Source: Tetragonia tetragonoides (taxonomy: Eukaryota; Streptophyta; Magnoliopsida; Caryophyllales; Aizoaceae). Taken from it: a stretch of DNA of 64,000 bases. Both the position numbers and the translations under genes were made by a program. The stretch spans positions 45,238,001 to 45,302,000 of the forward strand of contig CM076144.1 of assembly GCA_038025085.1 (NCBI GenBank), read 5' to 3'. The stretch's first letter is position 1, and the number at the start of each line of letters is the position of its first letter. Of the stretch, positions 32,912 through 45,014 are shown in pieces. Below the pieces are notes generated by a model, which made no database searches, was not told the DNA's origin, and saw only the letters and a program-made list of their open reading frames with translations.

Positions 32912-35900
32912 ATGGCGTCAGGGTCAGTGGTACCAGCAAACAGAGGTAGAAGAACAGATGATGAAAAGCTCCAATTCGAAACAACAGAAGGTATCGAACC
33001 AATTACGAGCTTCGATAAGATGGGAATTAAAGACCCTCTTTTAAGAGGGATCTATGAATATGGATTTGAAAAACCTTCTGCTATTCAACAACGGGCTGTT
33101 ATGCCTATTATTCAAGGTCGTGATGTTATTGCTCAAGCTCAGTCTGGTACTGGAAAAACTTCCATGATTTCTCTCGCTGTTTGCCAGATTGTTGATACCT
33201 CTACTCGCGAGTATGTTTTTTTTATCTATTAATTTCTGTTTTTGGAATTTGTTGATTGATTTGTGTTTTGTTTTGTGTAATGGAAACCCTAATTTGTTCA
33301 TTTAATTGGATATAGAATTGATAATGGTCAAATTTTGTGTGTTTTGTTTGTGGTTTTGTTCAATTAGGGTAAATTAATTTAGCAGCTATTAGGTTTAGGT
33401 CAGCTTAAAGCAGGCTAAAATTTTTGGTTGGTTGGAGTTAAAACTCAATAATTAGATAGCAGGAGAAAAGAGGTGACTTTAATTTGTAGAGGTAAATAAC
33501 ATAAAATTGTTAATACTTTTCATGTGTTCTAGCTGTTGGCAAGAGCCGTTAATGGAAAGCTTGTAGAGGTAATTGACGTGGTAGACATTGGGGAAAAAAA
33601 GCTTAGTAATTGGTGTACTATGGCTGTTACTCCAACTAGAAGCTTTACTCGAACGTGAATGTGAAATAACGTGTGAACTGAAAGAGAAAGAAGAAGAGAG
33701 AAGGGGATGTATTGGCTGTATGACTCTTTTGCAATGATTTTTTGGTATGAAGAATAATGGAGGAATAAGGAAAGCTATATATGTAGAAGGGAAAAATGAA
33801 GAATATCATGGCACAAAATATCAGTGTTCAAATCTGTCTGTTTTGTTGGTGGTGGTTTTGATTCCCTTAGGGACCGTACTAACAAGCTTCATATGCCCTG
33901 TAGGGAATCCCTATTATCATTTATAAATTTTCTTCAAAATTTAAATTTTTGCTTAGCCACCTTTAGCCTTGGATTTGAAAAAACCTTCCCACTACACCAG
34001 TTGGTCTTTGTTCTCCCCTACTGGACTAATGAAAATCCTCATAATTGTTTCTGCTTTATGTGACCACATTGTTTAGCTCATGAGCAAGGTGTTAAATGGG
34101 AGTGTTAGATAACCATGTTCAAGGTGACGTTGCTTCAAAGGGAGAACTAGGCCCCATGGTTGACTATCATAGGAATCTTCTCGGTCAATTGAAAATTTCC
34201 ATCAAGATTATCCTAGATTATAAGATGCAAGCATATTCAAACCTTGAGGGGGTAGCTCAGCTGAAAACCTCTGAGATTTGTTCTAGAGGTGCCAGGTTTG
34301 AGTCCTCTTAGGTCCACTGGAGGTTTTCCTGGTCGTGAACTTCAGGGCCCATGGGATTAGTCAAGCAAAGCTTGAATATCCATGTTATCTAAAAAAAGAA
34401 GTAAGCATATTCACTAAGACGTTCTTTTTGGTATCCTGGATTCACTGCTGAATTGAAGTTCAACTTAGTAGGAAAGAAGGTAGTTTGAGTAGCATGTTTG
34501 GCAAAGCAGTAAGAGAGTCAAGGAACTCTTTTAATTTTGGCATGTGCTAAAGCGGAAACACAAGGTACATATCGGGAAATAAAGGTAGTAATTGGTATAC
34601 TTCTCTTGTGTGTGGTTGTCTTGCAAGGGCCATTACTCCAATGGGAAGTTTTCACTTGCTCATAAAATTTGTCGACTTGTCAAGTTGTAGACTTTGAGTT
34701 TTGAGAAGAAAGATGAAGAGTTACTTCTTAGAATTGGGATAAAAGTAACATGTTAACTAAAAGAGCAGGAGAAGAAAAGAGGACATATTGGCTGTGTGAC
34801 AGTTTTTCCTAGTTGTGAGTTTTAATTTTATTTTATTTTTGGTTTGAGAATTGGTATTTGAGAATTATGGAGGGCGAGAGAAGGTATATATGTAGAAGGG
34901 AAAAATAAACTACATCATTGCCCAAGATATCTCCTAAACAAATAACTGTTGAATTTTTATAAAGGAAGGAAGAGGGAGGATTCATTTTGAAGGGCTTGCA
35001 TTAGTGGAATTGACATCAAAGAATACCATACATTCCTCTTGGGGCCTTACTACCATGTTCTATTATAAATTATGCCCTGTAGGGAACTTGTATAACCTTT
35101 TATTTATTTCTTCAAATTTAGTTGCAAGCGACCTCTAGCCTTTGATTTGAAAGAGGATTCCGACTTCATCATTTGGTCTTTCTTCTCTACAAGTAGACTA
35201 ATGAAAAGCCCACATAATTCTTTCTAGGTTATGTGCCACATTGTTTAGCACACTGGAAAGGTAATAAACAGGAAATTGTTTCAGAGGGAGAAATGAGCTT
35301 AATGCTTGACCACCGTAGGAAGGTTCTCAATCATTTTTGAATTTCTAGCAAGATGATCCTAGATTTTAAGAAGAAAGCATGGTAATTAGGACTTTCTTTA
35401 TTGTAGTTCAAGAAGGGAAGATGGCAATTTGAGTAATATGTTTGGCAGACCAGCAAAGGAGCCAAGGCACTTCTTCAGTGTTAACATTGATACTGGACTT
35501 TGTGAAGTTAATCTTAAGGCCTAAAATCGGAAGTATATGAAATGAACTACACACTTTAATCTACTATCCATAGAGGACAAACATTACTCGAGAGCATCCG
35601 CCTCTATGCGGGATTCGGTCTACTCAAGAATTGTTTGAAAAGGTGTACTTGAGGTGTAATAGCTGCTGGGCCGTGAGGCACCTGAGGTTTAATTGCTAAA
35701 TCTTTTTCGTTCATGACGATGCAACCTGTTCACATAAATCATTTTGCGAGTGCAGCTACCTTTTCCAAGCTATTGACTTCATGTTATCTCTATCTGCTTG
35801 TATGTATGCCTTGTCCAAGTTACCATTTCCCATTCATTGACTAATGTCAATGTGCTGTAGTGTTTGATTTGTCATAGCCATGTTATTCCAAAAAATGATT

Positions 35901-38900
35901 TCATACCTCTGTAGTCTGTACGCAATAGTGCTAATTTTAGTGGTTGACATTGCATTGTGTAACTTGTGTATGTATTCAAGTGCAAGACTGCTAATGGGGT
36001 TGGGATAAGAGCAAGCCTATTCTAGACAAATATGTAGCTACTGAATTTGCCAATCTGCTGAACTTGTTTCCTGGTTGAAGGGAAACGAAACTGGAATGAC
36101 ATTTCTCACTCGCTTTTGAGACCTTCAGCTCTGTGTATATGCTTCTTTCTCGTTGATGCTAGTCTTGAAGGGTGTTAACATTGATGGAGATCTTATAGCA
36201 ACAGGGAGAATAGTTTTCTCCAATGATTTTTTTTTTTGCATGTTATTGCGTTTGACAGAAATTATTTCGGGGTGCTTACATGTTTGAAGGTTTTATCCTT
36301 TTGGTTATCATATAGAATAACTAGTAAAGCTAAGCTGGGCGTTTATGTTGTTTTTTATTTTTATTTTATATGTACCGTTTTTCGCCTTGTTAGCAGTAAT
36401 GTCTGTTTGTTGCTGTGTTTCATATTCCAGATTTTAACTGATAGATGATTGCTTTTATTGTCTAGGGTCCAAGCATTGATCTTGTCGCCTACCAGGGAGC
36501 TGGCTACTCAAACAGAAAGAGTGATAGATACAATCGGCCAACACATGAGTATACAAGCTCATGCCTGCGTTGGAGGCAAAAGTGTAGGCGAAGATATTAG
36601 GAAACTGGAGTATGGAGTTCATGTTGTTTCAGGAACTCCAGGCAGAGTTTGTGATATGATCAAGAGAAGAACCCTCAGAACCCGAAACATTAAACTTCTA
36701 ATTCTTGTAAGTTCCTGGATTTCTGTCTTTGTTGTTAGGGGGGGGGGGGTCCTCCACTCCCACAAGAGGGGAGGGGTGATTCTTTTAATTTTGCGAACTA
36801 TATTCCAGATTCTAGTTCGTTTCTTCTGTTTTTAGTTCATCAAACTTGGGAATTCACTTTTTCTCTCTTACCAGGATGAATCTGATGAAATGTTGAGCAG
36901 AGGTTTCAAGGACCAAATTTATGATGTATATCGGTACCTTCCTCCAGAGCTTCAGGTACAATTAGCTCTCTGTTAGCTTCCTTTCTCTCCTTTACAAGTT
37001 TGTATCTGTTTCTTAAATCTTTGGACAGAGCACAGAGGGGAGGAGTTAAAAAGAAAAAATAGACGTTGGGTTATGCTGCTGAGAGATTAAAGTTGGGAAT
37101 TCTTCATAGAATAGTAAAAAGTTTTAGGATAATTCCTAACACGTTAGCTGCAAATCTTTCCAATTCTCCTGCTTCTTTAAAGATACTTGCTCATTAATGC
37201 TACTATTTCATGTTTTGTCATAGTATTGTCTGGTTTGTATATATGGCGTTAGGTCTGATCTGCATTCTATATGGTTTTTGTAGGTCTGTCTGATTTCTGC
37301 CACCCTTCCTAATGAAATTCTGGAGATGACCAACAAATTTATGACAGATCCAGTTAAAATCCTTGTGAAACGTGATGAATTGACTCTTGAGGTAAGTACC
37401 TCGAATGTTTTACATTTATAAATCATGATACAATATCATGGTTTCTGTACCTAGTTGTCCTTATTCTTTTGCTCAATAATGATGATAGGGTATCAAGCAA
37501 TTCTTTGTTGCTGTTGAGAGGGAGGATTGGAAGTTCGACACCCTCTGTGATCTTTATGATACTCTTACAATTACTCAAGCTGTTATCTTTTGCAACACCA
37601 AGCGTAAGGTAATGCCTTTCTGTATTGTTTTTGGTCAGTTTTGAATCCTTGGCATGATCTTTTCCCTCGTTTCTTAGTGTATTTACATGGTTCATGGATT
37701 GTTTTAGGTGGATTGGTTAACTGAGAAGATGCGTAACAACAACTTTACCGTCTCATCTATGCATGGTGACATGCCCCAGAAAGAAAGAGATGCTATTATG
37801 GACGAGTTCCGGAAGGGTCAGACTCGTGTGTTGATTACAACAGATGTTTGGGCTCGTGGGATTGATGTACAACAGGTAGTTTCTTTATCCTTATTTGGTT
37901 CATTTGTGTGGTCCTGATATGTGGGTATTTGGCTAAATTTCAAACCTCGAAAAATGGAATTCGAAAGGCACTTTCTAGGAGTTGATTGTTTGTTTCTTTG
38001 TCCTGATTCCCTTTTCTGGATCTCTCTGAATTTGATTCTCCCTTGAAATCTTTTTTCAACTATATATCATGTCCTGTAATTTGGTCCCGTTTCTTTGCCA
38101 ACCAACTACTGACATTATGTTTCTGTTTTGCTCTTTCTCTCTCTTTTTCTCCATTTCTTCTTTTAGACAAACAACTTGCATTGAATGGCTGCGTTATACC
38201 TTATTGAAACCAGAGCAAACCATCCATTCTTCTTCTCACCGGGCCTCTGCCTATATAGAGTTTCTTCTTCTTTTATTTGGTCTTCCTCTGTTTTTTTTTC
38301 TGTGGGGGGGGAGGGGGGGGCAGGGTTCAGGACTCAGCTTTGCACATTTATTGGAAATGAACATTAACTGATCGATCACCGTCAAAGGAAACATTGTGTT
38401 TAGTCCACTTTTAGTCCCAATTAAAATAAATGATGCTCAGTTCTATTGAAGGTGAACATGTTCATCGCTGCTATATACTAGAACTGGTTGTTGGCATCAA
38501 CTCCATACTATTAGGAGGCCTGACACTTCGGCCGGAGCTGAGTTTCACTTTAGTATGACATCTGTTTAGTCCATTATGAGCTGAAATTGCCCAGAACTGG
38601 CTTTTTCTTTAATCAGTTTCATACTGGACTATAGGTGTTATATGTTAGTTTCTAAGATGTAATTGTGCTGGATCAAATTGTGGTTGTCTCTTTCTTTTAA
38701 ACGTTTGTGTTTATTCTTCCAGGTGTCATTGGTAATAAACTATGACTTACCTAACAATCGAGAACTTTATATCCATCGTATTGGTCGCTCAGGTCGTTTT
38801 GGACGCAAGGTATGTGATATCTTGCTAGCTCTAGAATTTCTCACCGATATAACTTAATTCTTCTTAATGCTTGTTTCGCTGTCATGCTCCTGGTGTCTGA

Positions 38901-40915
38901 TGTGAGCATTATATGGTATTGTGTGTTTTTTTACTTTACTAATTTTAAATTTCACAGGTAGATTGTCCATTTGCATCTGAAGATCAGAATATGCTTTTGT
39001 GCCCCCCCTCCCCTCCCGGGCCCACCTAAATAAACAAAACCCAAAATAAAATAAAGGAGAATAGAGATGAAAAGAAAAGAGAGAAAGAAATAAGATAAAC
39101 AAAACCCAAAACCTTCTTCTTTTTTTTTTTTTTGGTCAATAAAAAAGTATAATTGATAAGCAATGAAGTACAATTGGCGGTTTTGACGTAACCAACCAAA
39201 CTACAAAGGGACTTTAAAACTGACTATACCCAACAAACAGAAGCAAAATTTTGCAACATACTAAGGGTACCTATTCAAAGACATTAAAACAGACTCCCAT
39301 TTTTTGAAGCTCTGGCCTCTAATATGCACAGCTCTTGCGCAATTGTCACTGTAATATGTTTCTCTGTGGTCTGCAGCTGCTGTAATCTCAAATTATTCCT
39401 AGCAATCCAGATGTGATAGACAGTAGCTGCTAGTAGGAACCCTAGGATACAAACTCTAGGTTTGCAGCCCCTAATTTTGCTTCTCAACCAATCAATTTCT
39501 TCCTTCCAAGTTAATGGATGCCTATGCAGACCATTTCATCATCATCAACATTACCCCAGTGCCTCCAAAGAGGCTCCCGCCTAGGCAGGGTAAGGGGGCG
39601 TCGGTTGTACACAGCCTTACCCCGGTGAGAGTCTCACAGAGAGGTTGTTTCCGTTTGACCCGAGATCCGAAGAGCAACGACCATCGGCAACTTCACAATA
39701 AATAAGAAGTGCCGACAGTTTTATGAGCCATTTTACTTTAGTCCATTATTTTTTGAAGCCAAAAAGTAGTTAAGCTTTTGGCCCCACTGGAAATGGTAGA
39801 CAATAGTTTGCCTGGGAGAAAGGGCATTCAAAAAACAAGGGGGACACAGCTTCATCACTGCCAGTTGAACATAGAACACATGTAGGGGACACATTCATGC
39901 CCCAGGAAGCACATTTCGTTGCGGTAGATAGCCTTTTATGAAGAGTGAGCCAGAGAATGAACCTGTGCTTGGGAAGCATACCAGGTAGCATAATGATTCT
40001 CTTCCAAGGGATTGAAGTGTACGCAGGTTGCAGGTAGTTATAGGCAGCTTTGATTGAGAATTTTCCATTCTTGGCAAAAGAGTGCAGCAACGTGCTCACA
40101 TTTGGTGCCAAGTGAAGCCATTTCCTAGCATCATAGATTTTCCTTGTGAGCCAACCTTCTTTTGTGAACCAAGCTTTCTTCTCCTCTGCAGAATTTCCGT
40201 ATGAGTGGGTAATTTTATTATTCGTGAAATCTCAATGTACTGAGTTGTTTATAGTATAGAAGAACTGAATTTAAAAGGCTAGGTTGGTGTACGTCTTTTT
40301 CAATGCTGCAAAATGATTTTTGTTAGCCCAAACATCTAGGAAAGAGGAAGAAATATGTTATCTGAATATCTAAGGGTTCTTTGCAATGTGTTAAAGCCCA
40401 GTCGCTTGACGTCCTATGTAATGGAGAGTTGTCACTCATAGATTTTTAGTTGAACCTTGTTGATGATGGATTCTACTTTTGCAAGTGCTATATGAATTTC
40501 TTGCAAAGCTGCTGGTGTGAAGGAGTTTTTAGCTAATCTGGAGTTTCTGTTTATCTACTGAGAATTGCCTTATTTGATTATGATGTTCCACTCTTGGCCT
40601 CTGGAAGCTACGCAATTCTTACTGTTGGTCAGTAACATGCTGAATTATCAGTGTCCATTATTATGTTCCTCTTTTCCATTTTACCTTTGTATGTGTCTAA
40701 TTTCAGTTGTTATGTTAGGGCATGGATCAATCTGCTATACGCATTTGTAGTTGTGGCCAAGTTTATATGATAATTTGATGATTGATTTGTACCTGATGCA
40801 GGGTGTCGCCATAAACTTTGTCAAGAATGATGACATCAAGATTTTGAGAGATATTGAGCAATATTACAGTACACAAATTGATGAAATGCCAATGAATGTG
40901 GCAGATTTGATATGA
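32912..40915 (+). CDS. EIF4A3: eIF4A-III, DEAD-box RNA helicase of the exon junction complex
   Basis: Eight exons, all GT-AG: 32912-33210, 36466-36706, 36875-36955, 37284-37391, 37489-37608, 37708-37875, 38723-38809 and 40802-40915. They join to 405 residues, the usual length for this family (about 400-411). Motifs in order: Q motif [10 protein letters not shown] (51-60), AQSGTGKT (76-83), PTRELA (108-113), TPGR (157-160), DESD (181-184), SAT (212-214), [11 protein letters not shown] (357-367), C-terminus [13 protein letters not shown] instead of DEAD is, from memory, normal for plant eIF4A-III. It clamps spliced mRNA as the core of the exon junction complex in the nucleus and acts in nonsense-mediated decay. 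Introns 1 (3.3 kb) and 7 (2 kb) hold a SINE and a LINE. No breaks are seen. Confidence 0.96.
33590..34545 (+). repeat. Intron 1 segmental tandem duplication, copy 1
   Basis: Diverged direct copy of 34585-35500. Shared landmarks: GGCTGT(A/G)TGAC after a GGACATATTGG-like run, TGCCCTGTAGGGAA, TTGATTTGAAA, CTAATGAAAA and TATCCTAGATT. It contains SINE 1, which the other copy lacks. Confidence 0.65.
34240..34402 (+). mobile_element. tRNA-derived SINE, copy 1
   Basis: Head GAGGGGGTAGCTCAGCTG carries a pol III A box, and AGGTTTGAGTCC a B box. The body ends GTTATCTAAAAAAAGAAG. It is flanked by the direct repeat AAGCATATTCA (34229-34239 and 34403-34413). It is about 75-80% similar by eye to SINE 2 at 59809. 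Confidence 0.85.
34585..35500 (+). repeat. Intron 1 segmental tandem duplication, copy 2
   Basis: Partner of 33590-34545, lacking the SINE. The two copies lie in tandem in the same orientation. Confidence 0.65.
39120..40205 (-). mobile_element. 5'-truncated LINE in eIF4A-III intron 7, antisense
   Basis: The minus strand reads the reverse-transcriptase zinc-binding domain of plant LINEs (zf-RVT): [33 protein letters not shown], then [20 protein letters not shown] (40111-39770). After a SINE insertion, the typical last block [20 protein letters not shown] follows at 39487-39284. The + strand T run at 39120-39133 is its poly(A) tail. Only the ORF2 end remains; no RT catalytic region. Confidence 0.8.
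39530..39715. mobile_element. SINE-like insert splitting the LINE
   Basis: Contains GCCTAGGCAGGGTAAGG and ACAGCCTTACCCCGG, then GAGAGGTTGTTTCCGTTTGACC, wording shared with a widespread class of plant SINEs (Au-like, from memory). It lies between two parts of the LINE coding region. Ends are approximate. Confidence 0.55.
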
Positions 40916-42067
40916 GAGTGGCAAATTCACAATTTCTCCATCAGTCTGGCATCAAGTGTGGTTTTGATTTATTTATGCATGGGACAGGATGTGTGGGATG
41001 GATGATGAGTTCCTAAGGCGTGGGTTGATGGATTTGTATTTTGCTTAATCATGTCTGTAATGATAGTGAAATCTTGTGAGTAACTATGTTTTCATATTTT
41101 AAGTGGCGCAAGATTTTTTTTTTTGATCTTGATTGTGGGTTCGAAGGGGGGGTTGGGAAATAGTTTCAACCAGCAATTGACGCGCCATGGTTGTTACCTC
41201 ACTAGCGTCATTGTCCCAAGCGCAAAGATTGATTGATTGTTGGTTCAAATTGAAGGAAACCTTGAGAAGAATGGGATTGCTAAACTTCTCCATACCAATC
41301 ACTTGTTCAATTGAGAGCATTTTATCTATTCATGTGCTTGCCTGATGCTTACACGATAATTGGTAAGTGACTAAGTGAGCGAGAATGGAGGATGATGTGG
41401 TAAGTGGTAAGTGTCACACGCTTACAACCCAATGATCAGGGTTTAAATTCTTATTCATGTAAAGAAAATAAAAAATTATGTACCTTTCTTTGCAGAGAGG
41501 GTCTCCCTCTCTGCTTGAGTCCGTCAGCCTATCTAAGATAGATTGGCTTAATCGGTGCGTATAATTTACGGGCGGTTGCATGTGTCCTTAGCGCAAAAAT
41601 AAAATAAAAAAAAGGGAGTGAGAATGAGTTTGGGAGAGAGAAAATGAGATGAGAAGTGGCACATGCGTTTGAACTATGAAGCACTACAAACGTGAATCGA
41701 GGACCAAGCCTATGCAAGTTTTTGATAGTCCTTCAACCTACGCAAGTTTTTGATAATCCTTCAAATATACTAATATCGCTGAAGTTCTAGTGTGGATTTC
41801 AATAAGACTATAATACACGTACAAGCATAATAATAAAGAAAATAAGATATACGTGGAAACTTTCTTACTAATCTTGAGGGATAAAAAAACCACGGATATT
41901 GATAGGAATATTCCAGAGCACTTGTGCTTATGTTGATAGAATCAGGGACAAACATGCCGATCACTCATACTTTTAGCTTTCCCTTGGACCTCTTTATATA
42001 GAGCGCAACTAGAATACAACTAAGTCAATTTAGCATAACTTGACTCCTAATACAATTAGCAAACTAC
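40916..42067. other. 3' flank of eIF4A-III
   Basis: First about 180 bp probably 3' UTR. The rest is AT-rich with a small tandem repeat of GCAAGTTTTTGATA(G/A)TCCTTCAA near 41713-41765. No gene seen. Confidence 0.5.
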
Positions 42068-42069
42068 TA

Positions 42070-42485
42070 CTCCCTCCGGTCCACGGAAATCTTGACGTTT
42101 GGAGAATATGACTAATATTAAGGAAAACACATTTTAGCACAAAAATTCCAAATTTACTCTTAAAAGAACACATGAGGTATTAATAGAGAGAAAATAATAT
42201 TTTAGAGGGTATTTATTGCTTTCCTTGATTTTGTATTACTTTCCTATTACTTTTGTAGCTAGTGGCGTGGGATTTTTTTTTTGTTTTTAGTAACTAGCTA
42301 GTGGGGGTAGGATTTTGGTGGGAAATGGAGGAGAGAGAATGGTGAAAATAGGCACATGGGGGTGAGAAGGTGAAAGGGGTAAAATAGTAAAGAGTGCTCA
42401 AATACATTCCTATATAAAGAAACGTAAAGATTTCCATGGTCCAACATAAGTGGAAAGCGTAAAAATTTCCGTGAACCGAAGGGAG
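42070..42485. mobile_element. Stowaway-like MITE 1
   Basis: 416 bp with inverted ends CTCCCTCCGGTCCACGGAAA and, on the complement of the right end, CTCCCTTCGGTTCACGGAAA. TA duplications at 42068-42069 and 42486-42487. This is the classic Tc1/mariner-derived plant MITE signature. Confidence 0.9.
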
Positions 42486-42487
42486 TA

Positions 42488-43030
42488 TTATGCTTAATTT
42501 GCTCAAAAGTACTTTACCTAACCTAGACTTATATGCTAACCAAAATACTTAATTTGACTAATATTGAAGCGGCAGATCTTAGGTCCAATAAACTTTCCCT
42601 CACACTCAATACTCTTCGACTTGATCAAGGCTTTAACTTTGCACAAACTTTACGCTACCTTCCCTCGAACTTAAACCTCTTGCAAACTTCAACACTGGCA
42701 AAGATTTGATACACAACTCTTTTATGCTAACTGAATTACTACTTTTTGGTGAATGTCCTTTTACTTAATCGTACTACTTTGGATAAGGAATACGTAGTTT
42801 GGGCTATTGCTAATGGCTGGACACTAAACTTCTCCATTTTGCTTCACCTTCTACTAGTTCTTCTTTTTCACTGCAGGATCTAACCGTGCACTGGTACCAC
42901 TTGTTGGGACTTGAACTTTTTTTGCTTCACTTCTACTACTAATGTACTATGCATGCTTTACAATATCTTCTTCTTCTTCACCACAAATTCTAAACAATAT
43001 TATGCTTAACTTGCTCAACAATACTTTATA
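42488..43030. other. Spacer between the Stowaway MITE and the Helitron end
   Basis: No gene seen. A direct repeat TTATGCTTAA(T/C)TTGCTCAA occurs near 42488 and 42999. Confidence 0.5.
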
Positions 43031-43860
43031 CTAGTTTTTATTCCCGTGCTTCGCACGGACTCGTAAAATAATTTTATAAATATATAAAGTTTAATAGTAT
43101 TATCCAAGTATATCATGAGCATGGAGTTATAGGAGATAAAGCTCTGGTTCTAATTTGATAGGTCTTGGTGATGGTAAATTTAATGTACATAAATCACAAT
43201 GAAACTATGCAGAGCATATTCCACGTTGCCATAAAGCCATGAACTCGATTAAATAGAGAGAATAATTTTGGTGTTAATAATACCTATAGAGACTTTATTA
43301 ATAGTAGAAAGGGAAGAGTCATTCTAAAAGTATATGCTTAATTTATTTTTCTATATTTCGCAAGTAAGTAAATAAGTTGTACTTTTAGGATAGTGAATGC
43401 TTCAATTAGTACATTCGATCAATCTAGATACTATTCAATATTCTCTCTCAACAAAATGTCTGAGTGCCCAAAAATAACTTGGAAAATTTGAAATAATTTA
43501 ACCAATAAAATTACAAACTCGACATATGCACACCAATATGGTCGTGTCTTATACACTTAGTTTATACCAAACTTGTGGGTCAAATATAGGACATATGTAT
43601 CTCATTTTGAACCATTTTTAAAATCCAATCCAATGAAGTAAGAATTTTAATATTCTAAGTTACGTAACCAAACTTATGCTATTTTATAATTTGAGACAAT
43701 ATGCTAATAATGATAGATGTGATAATTAATTTGATGCATTAATGAGTGATGACATGTTGGATGATTTTGCTTGCATGGCAACTTATGTGTCAACCTTCCA
43801 CGATTATGTGTCGCCTACGTGACGTCCCACGTGTCGTCACCATGCGACAAATTCCTATAA
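43031..43860 (-). mobile_element. Helitron 3' end, minus strand; 5' limit not resolved
   Basis: On the minus strand: hairpin CCGTGCGAAGCACGG, nine bases, then CTAG (43034-43031) followed by T. This is the Helitron rule of a hairpin shortly before CTRR with insertion before T. A block resembling the 5' region of other copies (GTGTCGCCTACGTGACG) lies near 43810, so the element may end around 43860, but I could not fix the TC start. Confidence 0.6.
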
Positions 43861-44274
43861 ATCTCATAATTAGTAGGAAATAATTTACAAAACTCCTAGT
43901 GGAGAATTGGAGATAAATCCAATCCATATTCCACTGAAAAATTCAGCTTTTTTAATAAAACTTTTGTAAATCATGAGGAAAATTAATATATTTGTTGGAA
44001 CTTTTATAAAAAAAATTCATAAAAAATTTCTATTTAAAAAAAAATTCCTCATTGAATAAATTGGCCAAAAAAAAAAAAAAACTCGTTGAATATTATTTTT
44101 TTATAAGTAAGCAAATAAATAAACAAATTTCTAATAATAATAATAATAAAACAAATAGAGTAATAAAAAGCCCCATTGCTTTCCTCTTGTACAAGAAATA
44201 TCAAATCAAATTAACAAAAGCTATTAGATCTTGCTTGAATAATTGAATTGCTTCAACCATCCCCAACTTCGTCA

Positions 44275-44285
<11 letters not shown>

Positions 44286-44324
<39 letters not shown>
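44286..44324. repeat. (CT)n microsatellite in the AIP2-like gene leader
   Basis: 39 bp of CT, about 155 bp before the ATG; pyrimidine tracts are common in plant 5' UTRs. An ORF that starts upstream and runs through it gives a Ser-Leu repeat and is not taken as coding. Confidence 0.9.
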
Positions 44325-44328
<4 letters not shown>

Positions 44329-44479
44329 CGCCCCTTCTGAAATTCAATTTCTCCAGTTTTGCAATTTTATTATCCTCAACCCCAATTCTTCCATTAATCT
44401 CTTGCTCAAACATCCCCCAATTTCTAGGGTTCATCATCATCATCATCAATTTCTCAATCACAATTCACAAAACCCAATA

Positions 44480-44982
44480 ATGGCGGCCACACCCTCATCT
44501 TCTCCATCCTCTGATGAAATCACAAAACAACTCCAAAACCTCAGAATCCAATTAGGCAAAAAACAAACCTTCGAATCCTCAGTTTCCACAATCAAATCCC
44601 TTCTTTTATCAACCTACTCAATTTCCTCCCCTTCAACAAAGAAACTCTTCTACGACGTCGTTTGCCGCGTTGCCACCGTCCTTCGAACCCGCTACACCGC
44701 CCCGGGTTTCTTCGTTGCGGGTGCCGATCTCCTTTCTGTTGCCGAGTCTCTCTCCTCTGACCCCTCCGAGAAGTCACAACTCCGATCGTCTCTCTCTGTC
44801 ATTCGTCAACATATTGATGATGAGGTTGGCGGTGATGGAGGAGAGAGAATCTCGTCGGCCGCAAGAGGTAGGTATTTGTTTGAAGGTCATCTCACTGTTG
44901 ATCCTGAACCAGCTCAGCCTCATTGGCTTGTTCAGCAGAATTTGCTCACGGCTTTAGCGTCGCAAGCTCGAACTGAGAATAC

Positions 44983-45014
<32 letters not shown>

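Noticed and set aside
36875..36886. DESD in place of DEAD in eIF4A-III as a defective motif
   Set aside because: From memory plant eIF4A-III proteins normally have DESD, and all other motifs are intact.
44243..44479. Upstream extension of the AIP2-like ORF
   Set aside because: It reads through a CT microsatellite and has no family similarity; the ATG at 44480 starts the recognisable protein.
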